Below, piece by piece: positions 53,556 through 62,564 of a stretch of DNA of 64,000 nt. A program made the translations under genes and the position numbers. The notes beneath the pieces are model-generated. The model was not told the origin of the DNA. It was given only the letters and a program-made list of their open reading frames with translations, and did not search any database. Source of the stretch: CAVRUH01 sp963822595 (lineage in GTDB: Bacteria; Chlamydiota; Chlamydiia; Chlamydiales; Waddliaceae); assembly GCA_963822595.1 (NCBI GenBank), contig CAWGIG010000005.1:248001-312000 (forward strand), in the 5' to 3' direction. Numbering within the stretch: position 1 is the first letter of the stretch; every line of letters begins with the position of its first letter.

Positions 53556-53657
53556 AATGGACAGCATGGACTGAATGGACGACATGGACGGTATGGACAC
53601 ATGTGAAAAGTCCATGTCGTCCATTTTTTTTTGTCCATGTAGTCCATGTTGTCCATT
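53556..53657. repeat. Palindromic intergenic element, family B copy 3
   Basis: AATGGACAGCATGGACTGAA and further TGGACGACATGGAC units facing their inverse, with an AT-rich loop (acatgtgaaaa) and an internal T9 run in the right arm. Lies between the DUF3309 gene and the convergent YycJ gene, ending six bases from the latter's stop. Confidence 0.9.
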
Positions 53658-53663
53658 TCGCAC

Positions 53664-54437
53664 CTAAAAGTGAATCGCCTTGCTGATTTTGTGTTGCGGG
53701 GCAACACACATGTCTAGATTAATACCGTTCTTTTCCAAGATTTCTCTGATAACCGATATTGCTTTATCAGGTGAATTACATTCCTGCGATAAATGTGCCA
53801 GATGCACGTGTTTAAGGCCGGAATGAGCTACATGGCTAAGCAATTGCCCACACGCCTCATTTGAAAGATGTCCGCTTCTGCTCAACACGCGCTGCTTGTA
53901 AACCATCGGTCGTGCCGAAGCATGAACCATGTCCGGCTCGTGATTCGCTTCCACATAAAGATAATCACAGTTCATCAAATGATTTTTCACAAGCGATGTG
54001 ACAAATCCAAGGTCAGTACAGAATCCAAGTTTCAATCCATCATGTTTAATCGTGAAAGCCACAGGATCCAAAGTATCATGCTGAATGCTGAACGGATGTA
54101 TCTCCAACTCATTGAATCGAAAGGTTTCTCCAGTGGAAAAAATCTTGAACTTAGGACAGTCGTGAAAGGTCTCCACAATGGCCTTAGCAGTCTCATGATT
54201 GGCAAATACAGGGATTCCAAGCTTATAAGCCAAAACCTTCAAGCCTTGGATGTGATCGATGTGTTCATGGGTCACTAAAATGGCATCAATTTCACTGATA
54301 TCGACTCCGATTTCGGCTAGTTTTTCTTTCGTCGCTTTGCCGCTGAGTCCGGCGTCAATTAAAATTTTGGTCTTAGTTGTTCCAAAAAAAATGCTGTTCC
54401 CTTTCGATCCGGAGGCGAGTGGGCAGAATCCGTGCAT
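53664..54437 (-). CDS. YycJ-like metallo-beta-lactamase fold hydrolase
   Basis: 257 aa. Zinc motif VTHEHIDHIQG (HxHxDH) at about residues 56-62, further ligands in FSIQHDTLDPVAF, and GHLSNEACGQLL and HLAHLSQECN near the C-terminus. Opening CPLASGSKGNSIFFG is standard for the WalJ/YycJ family, thought to be 5'-to-3' exonucleases linked to replication. The ftsK neighbour is shared with Chlamydia. AAGGA before ATG 54437. Confidence 0.88.
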   Translation of the reverse strand: MHGFCPLASGSKGNSIFFGTTKTKILIDAGLSGKATKEKLAEIGVDISEIDAILVTHEHIDHIQGLKVLAYKLGIPVFANHETAKAIVETFHDCPKFKIFSTGETFRFNELEIHPFSIQHDTLDPVAFTIKHDGLKLGFCTDLGFVTSLVKNHLMNCDYLYVEANHEPDMVHASARPMVYKQRVLSRSGHLSNEACGQLLSHVAHSGLKHVHLAHLSQECNSPDKAISVIREILEKNGINLDMCVAPQHKISKAIHF

Positions 54438-54464
54438 AATCTATTCCTTTTTCTGTTTCAATTT

Positions 54465-56864
54465 TCATTCTTCAATATCATCATCTTCATTTGTTCTTCC
54501 TACAAGGATCTTGCGGGGCTTGGCGCCATCTGCAGGGCCGACGACTCCATTTGCTTCGAGTTGATCGATGATGCTGGCGGCGCGGGCGTAACCCACCTTG
54601 AGTTTTCTTTGTAGAAATGTTGTGGAGGCATTTCCTGTAGTTATAATTGTTTCGAGAGCTTGATCATAAAGGGCGTCCGTCGGTTCGTCACTTCCCTTTT
54701 TGGGCTGGGATGGATCAAAGTCTTGGTAATCTTCAAAAGATTTAATCATATAATTAGGGGGCGCTTGCTCGCAGATGTGTGCTACAACAGCATTTATGTC
54801 GCCATCTCTTACAAAGGCTCCCTGCGCTCGCATCAAGTGTGATGACGAAGGAGGCAGAAAGAGCATGTCCCCATTTCCAAGAAGGGCTTCCGCGCCGATT
54901 TCATCCAAAACAATCTGACTGTTGACACGGCTAGCTACTTTAAAGGAGATACGTGTCGGGAAGTTTGCTTTGATGAGCCCTGTAATGACTTCACGGGAGG
55001 GTCGCTGGGTCGCGAGTATGAGGTGAATGCCTACCGCGCGCGCCATTTGGGCGATCCGGGCAATATGACTTTCGATGCTATTGTTTGAGACCATCATAAG
55101 GTCCGCGAGTTCATCGATGATGCAGACAATATAATGCATTCTTTCGGGGATCGGGATGTTGAGGAGCTCTTCCACTTGCTTGTTGACGGTTCTCTCATTA
55201 AATGAGGTAATATTGCGCACACCCACCTGCTTGAGGACCTCATATCTGATTTCCATTTCTTTAACGAGCCAAGCAAGAGCGGCGCAGGCTCCTGAGGGTT
55301 CTGTAATCACCGGCGAAAGCATGTGTGGCAAGTTTGTGTAAGGTGTGAGTTCCACTTTCTTGGGGTCGACCATGATAAGTTTTATTTCATCTGGCTTTGC
55401 AGTCATCAGAATGGACATGACGATGGAATTAATACAAACCGATTTACCTGATCCGGTAGCACCTGCAATAATGCAGTGAGGCATTTTTGCCAAATCGTTC
55501 ATGAGGTATTCGCCGGAAACTGTTTTTCCTAGAAGAAGGGGAATCTGGCATTTGTTTCCCGATTGCTTATAGGCGTTGAGCATCTCTTTGAACGACACTT
55601 CTTGCGGTTGCGGATTGGGAACTTCGATGCCTATAGCCGCTTTTCCGGGAATGGGAGCAAGGATGCGTATGGACTTTGCTTCCATGTTGAGGGCGATATC
55701 GTTTTCAAGGGTTTTGATTTTTTGCACCTTCACGCCTATCGCAGGATGGACTTCGAAGGAGGTAATTGTCGGGCCGCAGTTGATCTGACCTACCTTGGCT
55801 TCTATGCCGAAGCTTTGGAGGGTCTCTTCGAGAACTTCCGCTTGCCTACGTAGATCTTTCTTCAATGAGGATTGATCAACCTTCACAGGATCTGTAAGAA
55901 GAGTCATCGGAGGCAATTTGTATTTTGTATAGTCGCCATTATAAACTTTTTGGGCAGTGATCGCCGCTTCACGCTTCTGTTTAGGGTCTTTCGGGGTTTC
56001 AACGGGCGTCGGAGGTTTTGCGGCTACTTCAAACTTTCTTTGGGAGCCTTTGATTCCTTCAAATGGTTTGGAAATGTGCTCTTCTTCCTTTTCTTTGCGT
56101 GAAATGGACGGACGCGCCAAAGGATTTTTGTCGGGATTGATAGCCATCAATTCCTGTTCCAGGGTAGGCTGGGAGGGGGTTCTTAACTTGACAAAACGTT
56201 GAGGATCTCCGTCGGCTAATACTTCGGTCATTTCTTTATTCCAGAGTGCATCTATGACCCAACGGTAAACCTTGGCAAAGAATTCGGGGATGCGTCTAGG
56301 GCTTGTCTTGGTGAGAAATAGAAGGCTCGCCATTAAAGCTACGGACGATAGAATGCCGACACCGACTGTATTGAATGTGTGATGAAGGTTGAATGCGGGA
56401 AGGTCCTTGTAGATATAGTACATGGGGGCTCCACCAAGATGAAAGTACAGCTTCCTATCCCAAAGTCCTTGATAAAAAAGGTGGCCGATCATTTGTCGCA
56501 TCGCCGGAGATTGGTCTTCAAAAAGAGTCAATAGCATGCTGCTAGATACGATCAAGAGAGCAACAAAAAAATGCTTCAGTTTGGGATTGTTGATCTGTTT
56601 GTTGAAAAGAAGTCTCCATCCGATCCAACCCACATAGACGCAAAATATGTAGCCGGTGAGTCCGAAAAGGCCTGTAAGCGTCCAACCGATCGAGTATCCG
56701 AGGGAACCTAAGGAGTTTCTTGCTTCATGACCCGAAGCAAAACTGATGAGACTTAATTGCATGATGCAGGCAGAAAGGAGAAGGATGCCTCCGCTCATAT
56801 GCGGTGTATCGAGTTCAAAAAGAGCCCGTAGCTGTGATTTTTTTCTTGTTCTTTTCTTTGCCAT
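54465..56864 (-). CDS. ftsK: DNA translocase FtsK
   Basis: 799 aa. N-terminal anchor with four predicted helices (to about residue 190), a moderate linker, then the RecA-like motor: Walker A IAGATGSGKSVCINS, Walker B YIVCIIDELADLMM, LATQRPSREVITG. The C-terminal winged-helix gamma domain (LKVGYARAASIIDQLEANGV) would read KOPS sequences. FtsK couples division with chromosome-dimer resolution. Two bases after the uppP stop, so co-transcribed with it. Confidence 0.96.
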   Translation of the reverse strand: MAKKRTRKKSQLRALFELDTPHMSGGILLLSACIMQLSLISFASGHEARNSLGSLGYSIGWTLTGLFGLTGYIFCVYVGWIGWRLLFNKQINNPKLKHFFVALLIVSSSMLLTLFEDQSPAMRQMIGHLFYQGLWDRKLYFHLGGAPMYYIYKDLPAFNLHHTFNTVGVGILSSVALMASLLFLTKTSPRRIPEFFAKVYRWVIDALWNKEMTEVLADGDPQRFVKLRTPSQPTLEQELMAINPDKNPLARPSISRKEKEEEHISKPFEGIKGSQRKFEVAAKPPTPVETPKDPKQKREAAITAQKVYNGDYTKYKLPPMTLLTDPVKVDQSSLKKDLRRQAEVLEETLQSFGIEAKVGQINCGPTITSFEVHPAIGVKVQKIKTLENDIALNMEAKSIRILAPIPGKAAIGIEVPNPQPQEVSFKEMLNAYKQSGNKCQIPLLLGKTVSGEYLMNDLAKMPHCIIAGATGSGKSVCINSIVMSILMTAKPDEIKLIMVDPKKVELTPYTNLPHMLSPVITEPSGACAALAWLVKEMEIRYEVLKQVGVRNITSFNERTVNKQVEELLNIPIPERMHYIVCIIDELADLMMVSNNSIESHIARIAQMARAVGIHLILATQRPSREVITGLIKANFPTRISFKVASRVNSQIVLDEIGAEALLGNGDMLFLPPSSSHLMRAQGAFVRDGDINAVVAHICEQAPPNYMIKSFEDYQDFDPSQPKKGSDEPTDALYDQALETIITTGNASTTFLQRKLKVGYARAASIIDQLEANGVVGPADGAKPRKILVGRTNEDDDIEE

Positions 56865-56865
56865 T

Positions 56866-57651
56866 TTACAAAACGTTGAAGGTAAATAGGGTCAATAGTC
56901 CAATGACTGTACAATACCACACAAAATAATGGAATTTTCTTTTATCTGCCAGCCTGATAAGCAGTAAAAGTGCGAAATATCCAACGGCGAGGGATGTAAT
57001 GAAGCCTGCAAGGTAGGTAACATTGCTGATTTCTGGCAAAGGAGAGCTCTCTTTAAGGATGTGGAATACCTCTAAGGTGGTCGCCCCTAAAATTGCGGGG
57101 ATGGCGAGTAAAAACGAGAAATTAATAGCTTTTTCGGTGTCCCACCCCATGAGTCTGGCGCCGGAAATGGTGGCTCCGCTGCGGGAAACTCCGGGAAGAA
57201 GGGCAAGGACTTGAAAAAGGCCTATGGAAAGGGCATCACGCCATTTAGTATTCTCAATCTGAACGTTGTTCTTCTGATAGCCGAAGCGATCCCCTAAATA
57301 AAGCAATAGCGCTGTGATGAGGAAGAAGAAGCCGAGGTACTGAAGCTGATCGAAAACTGACTTTATCTGCTTGATTATCAGGACGAAAGGGAAGAGAAGT
57401 AATGTAGAAATCACGATCTGTAAAAATAAAATTCTATTTTGAAAGAGCATTTCTTTAATTTTGGCGTGGAAGACGATGAAGATAGCAATTAGGGTTCCGA
57501 GGTGGCAGATGACATCGAAAAAGACGTAATCATTTAAATTTTTAAAGCCTAAAAAATGTTGAACTAATGCAAGATGACCTGAGGAACTGACTGGGAGGAA
57601 TTCTGTGAGTCCCTGGATGATGCCAAGAATGATTGCTTCAAACGTTGACAC
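56866..57651 (-). CDS. uppP: Undecaprenyl-diphosphatase UppP (BacA)
   Basis: 261 aa. Membrane phosphatase recycling undecaprenyl pyrophosphate for cell-envelope glycans. Motifs: IIQGLTEFLPVSSSGHLAL and LLPGVSRSGATISGARLMG, plus about eight helices. I place the start at GTG 57651, directly after GGAGGGGGA. The frame is open for 38 more codons to 57765, but that extension is the tRNA-His gene read as protein. Co-transcribed with ftsK, probably with the tRNA just upstream. Confidence 0.94.
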   Translation of the reverse strand: MSTFEAIILGIIQGLTEFLPVSSSGHLALVQHFLGFKNLNDYVFFDVICHLGTLIAIFIVFHAKIKEMLFQNRILFLQIVISTLLLFPFVLIIKQIKSVFDQLQYLGFFFLITALLLYLGDRFGYQKNNVQIENTKWRDALSIGLFQVLALLPGVSRSGATISGARLMGWDTEKAINFSFLLAIPAILGATTLEVFHILKESSPLPEISNVTYLAGFITSLAVGYFALLLLIRLADKRKFHYFVWYCTVIGLLTLFTFNVL

Positions 57652-57679
57652 TCCCCCTCCCAAGGTCAAATAAAAGATG

Positions 57680-57754
57680 GGCGACCGAACGGGTTCGAAC
57701 CGTCGACCCCTGGAACCACAATCCAGTGCTCTAACCAACTGAGCTACGATCGCC
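57680..57754 (-). tRNA. tRNA-His (anticodon GUG)
   Basis: Full cloverleaf: acceptor stem GCGATCG / CGGTCGC, D-arm AGCTCAGTTGGTTAGAGC, anticodon arm CTGGA-TTGTGGT-TCCAG giving GUG, T-loop TTCGAAC. The extra G at position -1 opposite C73 is encoded, the identity element of histidine tRNAs. CCA is not encoded, so a CCA-adding enzyme is needed. It lies 28 bp upstream of the uppP start on the same strand. Confidence 0.96.
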
Positions 57755-57875
57755 ATAAAAAACACCTATAGGTTCTCTTATTTCCACATTTTTCGTCAAG
57801 CACTATTGATATTGCTAAAATTTATGTGTACATATTTGTTGAAAAGACCTATCTAAATAGAGCAGGGTGAAAAAT

Positions 57876-58478
57876 GTGATCAAAAAAAGTGAATATGGCA
57901 GCTACATTTTAACCTTTATTTGGATAATTGGAGTTTCCTATGGATTATTTATTTTATATGACTATGAATATACGGCTGGATCGCTAGCGCCCGTATCCAA
58001 ATCTTGGCCCCTTGAATCAAATATACAAAGATTTCATGAACAGTATCAACTTGTGATGTTCGTTCATCCACACTGTCCTTGCACTAGAGCCAGTATCCAC
58101 GAATTAGAAGTCATTATGAATGAGACTCCGGGGAAATTGAAGGCAAGTCTTTTATTTATTAAACCATCCCTATTCGATGAAGAATGGACAAAGACAGATA
58201 TTTGGTACACGGCGAAAACTATCCCAAATGTTATCCCTATTGTAGATAATGATGGGGTAGAGGCGTCCTATTTTGGAGCGACGACATCAGGACAGGCGTT
58301 ACTTTATGATCCGGATGGAAAATTACTTTTTATTGGAGGAGTGACAGGCTCCCGAGGTCATGTAGGAAGTAATTTGGGCAGAAACACAGTTTTGTCTTTT
58401 GTAAACGATGGTGCGAGTGATACCTATAGTACTCCTTTTTTTGGTTGTCCCTTATTTTCCGATCTAGAACCCTTCTAA
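57876..58478 (+). CDS. Membrane-anchored thioredoxin-fold protein with CPC motif
   Basis: 200 aa. One N-terminal helix (ILTFIWIIGVSYGLFILYDY), then a thioredoxin-like domain with FVHPHCPCTRASIHEL, where CPC replaces the usual CxxC, and later a Gly-rich GGVTGSRGHVG strand. It resembles RedB-like proteins. GTG 57876 has CAGGGTG at good spacing; GTG 57867 three codons earlier is the alternative. It stands 15 bp before the hybrid kinase, so the pair may be one unit, possibly redox sensing; this is inference. Confidence 0.7.
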   Translation: MIKKSEYGSYILTFIWIIGVSYGLFILYDYEYTAGSLAPVSKSWPLESNIQRFHEQYQLVMFVHPHCPCTRASIHELEVIMNETPGKLKASLLFIKPSLFDEEWTKTDIWYTAKTIPNVIPIVDNDGVEASYFGATTSGQALLYDPDGKLLFIGGVTGSRGHVGSNLGRNTVLSFVNDGASDTYSTPFFGCPLFSDLEPF

Positions 58479-58493
58479 CCACAGAAAAAAATT

Positions 58494-60743
58494 ATGAATA
58501 AAGTTAACGATCAAATCAGTAAAAGAACCCAAGAGCTTTTTGAGGAACATCAGAATAGCAGATACATACATACGGACCACATGTTCATGCTCCTCTTTAT
58601 TTTCCAATGGATGGCTAGTTTTGTTGTTGTAATCCTTGTCTCTCCGAGGACCTGGATTGGTCACTATAGTCTCATACACCCCCATTTTTTTATGGCCTTT
58701 TCCTTTGGGGGTTGCATCTGCCTTCTACCTATTTATTTTATTCTTCGTTATCCCGGACAGGCGATTACACGCTATGTGGTTGCCTCGTCACAGATGTTAT
58801 GGTCTGCTTTGTTTATTCATTTAACCGGTGGAAGAATAGAGACTCATTTCCATGTGTTTTGCTCCTTAGCGTTTTTATCCTTTTATCGAGACTGGACTGT
58901 TTTAATTCCGGCAACGATTATTGTAGCTTTGGATCATTTTGTACGAGGAGTTTATTGGCCCTTGTCTGTTTTTGGAGTTTTTACAGAATCTCCTTGGCGT
59001 TGGGTTGAACATACGAGTTGGGTGTTTGTGGAAGATCTTTTTTTGATTAGATCCTGTATTCAGAGCACAAACGAAATGAAAGAAATTGCCTTTAGAACTG
59101 CGAATCAAGAATATATAAATCAAACAATAGAGGTAACCGTAGCTGAAAGAACCGAAGAGCTACAGAAGGCTAATCAAGCGAAAAGTGACTTTTTAGCAAA
59201 TATGAGTCATGAAATACGCACTCCATTAAATGGTATCATCGGGATGACATCGCTCCTCCTTGAAGTAGGAAAATTTGATGCTAAAGAAGAACATTACTTA
59301 AAGACGATTGAAAATTCTGGCGAAATCCTTATGAGGCTTATTAATGATGTCCTAGATTATTCAAAACTGGAAGCTCAAAAAGTCGACCTGGAAATAACAA
59401 ATTTTGACTTGAGGACCTTAATAGAAGATATCCTAGAATCATTTACACCGGCTGCAGAAAAAAAAGGCTTGGAGCTTATTATACAATATAACCTAGAAAT
59501 GCCATCTAGGATATTCGGGGACTCGGGACGGTTGCGACAAATTATAACCAATATTCTTGGCAATTCCATTAAATTTACGGAAAAAGGACATGTCTTGTTT
59601 TCAGTAAAATGTGAAATTAAAGATAATATTGGCATTTTTTACTTTCAAGTCAAAGACACTGGGATTGGATTACCAAATGATTCGGATTTTCAAATATTTT
59701 CTAAATTCTCCCAAGCTGATTCTTCAATTACTAAAAAATTTGGAGGAACAGGCCTTGGGCTTTCAATATGCAAACAATTGGTTACTTTGATGGGGGGTGA
59801 GATTGGAGCCCGTAATAGAGGTGAAAAAGGAAGTTGTTTTTGGTTTAATATTCCATTTACCATAGATAATAAAGAGATGGCAAGTTTCAATTTTGATGAA
59901 ATTAAACATCTGTCCATTTTGATCGTCGATGATAACTTTACAAATTGCACAATATTACATGATATTTTGATACGTTGGGGACTCCGTTGCGATTTTGTCC
60001 AATCGGGTAAAGAAGCTTTTGAAACTCTAAAAAGGGGTGTTGAAAACCCTTATCCTTATGATATTGCCATCATCGATCACCAAATGCCTGAAATGGATGG
60101 ATTAACTTTAGGAAGAATGATTAAAAATGATCCAATGATCAACAGCACTAAAATGATTATGTTGTCGTCCATAGAAAATCTTACCAAAGGCAAAGTTTTG
60201 TCCGAGGGTTTTTCCTCTGTACGTGTAAAGCCCCTTTCTCCTTATCAATTATATGGTGTTTTGAATGAAGTGTGTGCGGAAAAGAAATTAGATGTACAAA
60301 ATCACAAAATCGAAGTGGCATTAGAGGGGAAAATTGATCAAAAAAATCAAAATAGAATGAATGTTCTCATTGTCGAAGATAATATCCACAATCAGCAGGT
60401 TTCGAAATCGATCTTAGAACGGTTAAATTGCCTGATAAATATAGCAGGAACTGCGGAACAGGCAGTGGAAATGTGCAAGGTTTTTAATTATGATCTGATA
60501 TTGATGGATCTTCATATGCCAACTATGGATGGTTTTCAGGCAGCTTCAGCTATTCTAAAAGAGGAAAATTATCTTAAGACTAAAGCGCCAATTATTGCTT
60601 TAACCGCAAATATACAAGCAGAAACATGTGATAAGTGTTTAAAAATTGGAATGAAAGATTTTGTTTCAAAACCTTTTAAATATAAAGATATGGAAAGAAT
60701 TCTTCAGAAGTGGTGTTATCAAAGAAAAAAGGTGTTGAATTAA
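58494..60743 (+). CDS. Hybrid sensor histidine kinase with two receiver domains
   Basis: 749 aa. N-terminal membrane sensor with about six helices (residues 30-190), including the conserved GGRIETHFHVFCSLAFLSFY segment known from related hybrid kinases; then a coiled coil, the dimerisation domain with His239 in MSHEIRTPLNG, and an HATPase domain (NILGNSIKFTEKG, DTGIGL, GGTGLGLSI). Receiver 1 starts at about residue 475 (ILIVDDN, phospho-Asp about 527 in IIDHQMP, VKPLS); receiver 2 at about 622 (VLIVEDN, Asp672 in LMDLHMP, SKPFK). No output domain, so a partner phosphotransfer protein or regulator elsewhere is expected. Hybrid kinases are uncommon in Chlamydiaceae. Confidence 0.93.
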   Translation: MNKVNDQISKRTQELFEEHQNSRYIHTDHMFMLLFIFQWMASFVVVILVSPRTWIGHYSLIHPHFFMAFSFGGCICLLPIYFILRYPGQAITRYVVASSQMLWSALFIHLTGGRIETHFHVFCSLAFLSFYRDWTVLIPATIIVALDHFVRGVYWPLSVFGVFTESPWRWVEHTSWVFVEDLFLIRSCIQSTNEMKEIAFRTANQEYINQTIEVTVAERTEELQKANQAKSDFLANMSHEIRTPLNGIIGMTSLLLEVGKFDAKEEHYLKTIENSGEILMRLINDVLDYSKLEAQKVDLEITNFDLRTLIEDILESFTPAAEKKGLELIIQYNLEMPSRIFGDSGRLRQIITNILGNSIKFTEKGHVLFSVKCEIKDNIGIFYFQVKDTGIGLPNDSDFQIFSKFSQADSSITKKFGGTGLGLSICKQLVTLMGGEIGARNRGEKGSCFWFNIPFTIDNKEMASFNFDEIKHLSILIVDDNFTNCTILHDILIRWGLRCDFVQSGKEAFETLKRGVENPYPYDIAIIDHQMPEMDGLTLGRMIKNDPMINSTKMIMLSSIENLTKGKVLSEGFSSVRVKPLSPYQLYGVLNEVCAEKKLDVQNHKIEVALEGKIDQKNQNRMNVLIVEDNIHNQQVSKSILERLNCLINIAGTAEQAVEMCKVFNYDLILMDLHMPTMDGFQAASAILKEENYLKTKAPIIALTANIQAETCDKCLKIGMKDFVSKPFKYKDMERILQKWCYQRKKVLN

Positions 60744-60794
60744 AAAAGGAGATATGATATTATTTATTTTTTTAATATATAAAAAATAGGTAAT

Positions 60795-61106
60795 ATGTTT
60801 AATAATATCCCAATCATTGGAAATGCAATTGTTATGCTTGAATATGCCATAGTTCCTATGGGTCAGGCTTTGTATCAAATCCCCTTTGAGATTTTTGAAG
60901 CTGCCGTCTGCTGCTGCGATTGCCGAAAAAGCAAGAAAAAGGTAGTTATCAATAAAGTTCCCCAGCCGGTTATGACCCTATCTACTCCTGAAGAACTTGA
61001 AAAAGCTGCAAAAAAAGAACTTCGACTTAAATCTCTTCAAGAAAAATTTGGAAAGGATATTTTTGTCCCCAAAGATCGCTTTTCAAAGGATGAGTCCTGC
61101 TTCTAA
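60795..61106 (+). CDS. Small protein with Cys cluster, unknown
   Basis: 103 aa, unrecognised. An amphipathic N-terminal half (NIPIIGNAIVMLEYAIVPMG) leads to AAVCCCDCRKSKKK, a cluster of four cysteines followed by basic residues, then a charged helix (PEELEKAAKKELRLKSLQEK). Cys next to Lys/Arg after a hydrophobic stretch recalls lipidation sites of host-targeted effectors. AGG lies eight bases before the ATG. Overlaps the comEC 3' end by 24 bp on the opposite strand. Confidence 0.55.
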   Translation: MFNNIPIIGNAIVMLEYAIVPMGQALYQIPFEIFEAAVCCCDCRKSKKKVVINKVPQPVMTLSTPEELEKAAKKELRLKSLQEKFGKDIFVPKDRFSKDESCF

Positions 61107-62564
61107 TTGTTGTTGTTTCATCCTTTGTTGCATCCAGATCCCCCAAAAGAATATCACCGATAGATAAATAATCAGGATTGATCCTGAAAAGTTCGTAACT
61201 TGCAAAATATAATCGAATGTCGATGGCATCCCATACAGGAAATTCAAAGCAAATCGTGTGTAAATGCCATTAATCCAATGAATGATTCCTCCAAAGGGCC
61301 CTAGGGCCAATCCGATAATCAACAGAAGCATGGAAATACTTACCAGAAAAGGAAAGAATAGGTTGAAGAGCAAACTCAAATAGGGAAATTTTTGAAAGTA
61401 AAATAGCATCGCCGGAAAGGCGACAATGTTCACCGCCAAGGTTAGGGAAAGTCCCTGTCTAAATGATGCAAGAATCGTATACCCATGTTGATCCAACCAA
61501 CTCATCTCTACCATCTGGCTTAAAGGACGACGCACAAAAACCGTTCTTAGTATTTGATCGAATATAGGAAAGAAAAGAAGGATCGCTGCTGTCGACAAAG
61601 CGCTGAATTGAAATCCTATACTGCCGCTCATTAAGGGATTATAGATCAAAATAAAGAGAATGGCTACTCCTAACGAGTTGAGACCAAAAGATCGCCTTTC
61701 CAGAGCGGTCCCGACTAAAGCAACAAGAATGCTGATCCAGGCTCGGATGATCGAGGGGCTATCTCCCAAAAAGAAAAAATAACTGCTTAGCAAAAGAATC
61801 AATAAGGGGGTCGATAGGCTTTCTTTAATCAGAAATCGCAAAAATAAAGTGAGGATCGATGCTATGATAGCAAAGTGAAATCCTGAAATGGCCATAATGT
61901 GCTGCAAACCAAAACGGGCAAATTCTGTGAACATGAGTGGATCTTCAAAAGTTCCTGTGGCCAATCCCGACAAGAAATCGGCAGCCTTTTTGTCGCTAAT
62001 ATTTCGTTGGATATAAGCAGTGACGGTCTTTTTTGCATTAAATCGGATTTCGGCAAGACTCCATGATCCTTTTACAGGACTCCACCGTATCTTTTTATCG
62101 ACAAGGAAATAATAGCCTCCTTTTTTATTTTGCTTGAGAAGGCCTTTGATGATGTAAGCTTGGTTTGCTAGGGGTCTTTCGATCCCTTCTTTTTTGGGAA
62201 GAGTGATGATGCAAGGGATGTTTTTGTATCCTTCAAAGGAATTTAATGTTCCTGAATAGCACCATTGGGATCCATAGAAGGTGCGTTTGCTTGAAACTGC
62301 AGAAATGTCAAAGCGGGCTTTTCCGCGCAATCCATCTACGGGTACAGTTGGGAACTGATACTCCACATGAACATACAGGAAAGAAGATAATGCCAGTCCT
62401 GAAATGAGAAGGATTCTTTTCCAATCTCTGTAAAAGGGGACTAAAAGAAGAATAAGTGGGATTAAAAGAATGGGGTTCTGATTCAAAGCTAGGCAACAAC
62501 CGATAAGGACGGCTATTGCATAGAGAAGCGCCGGATTTCTCTCCCAAAAAGTTGCTAGAAACAT
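61083..62564 (-). CDS. comEC: ComEC/Rec2 family DNA-uptake channel protein
   Basis: 493 aa. N-terminal helices, the OB-like domain (about residues 80-160) and the competence core with the signature FGLQHIMAISGFHFAIIAS and many helices. The C-terminal metallo-beta-lactamase domain of long ComEC proteins is absent, as in other chlamydial homologues of about 500 aa. Would transport single-stranded DNA across the inner membrane. ATG 62564 directly follows the stop of the preceding gene. Confidence 0.88.
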   Translation of the reverse strand: MFLATFWERNPALLYAIAVLIGCCLALNQNPILLIPLILLLVPFYRDWKRILLISGLALSSFLYVHVEYQFPTVPVDGLRGKARFDISAVSSKRTFYGSQWCYSGTLNSFEGYKNIPCIITLPKKEGIERPLANQAYIIKGLLKQNKKGGYYFLVDKKIRWSPVKGSWSLAEIRFNAKKTVTAYIQRNISDKKAADFLSGLATGTFEDPLMFTEFARFGLQHIMAISGFHFAIIASILTLFLRFLIKESLSTPLLILLLSSYFFFLGDSPSIIRAWISILVALVGTALERRSFGLNSLGVAILFILIYNPLMSGSIGFQFSALSTAAILLFFPIFDQILRTVFVRRPLSQMVEMSWLDQHGYTILASFRQGLSLTLAVNIVAFPAMLFYFQKFPYLSLLFNLFFPFLVSISMLLLIIGLALGPFGGIIHWINGIYTRFALNFLYGMPSTFDYILQVTNFSGSILIIYLSVIFFWGIWMQQRMKQQQLEAGLIL

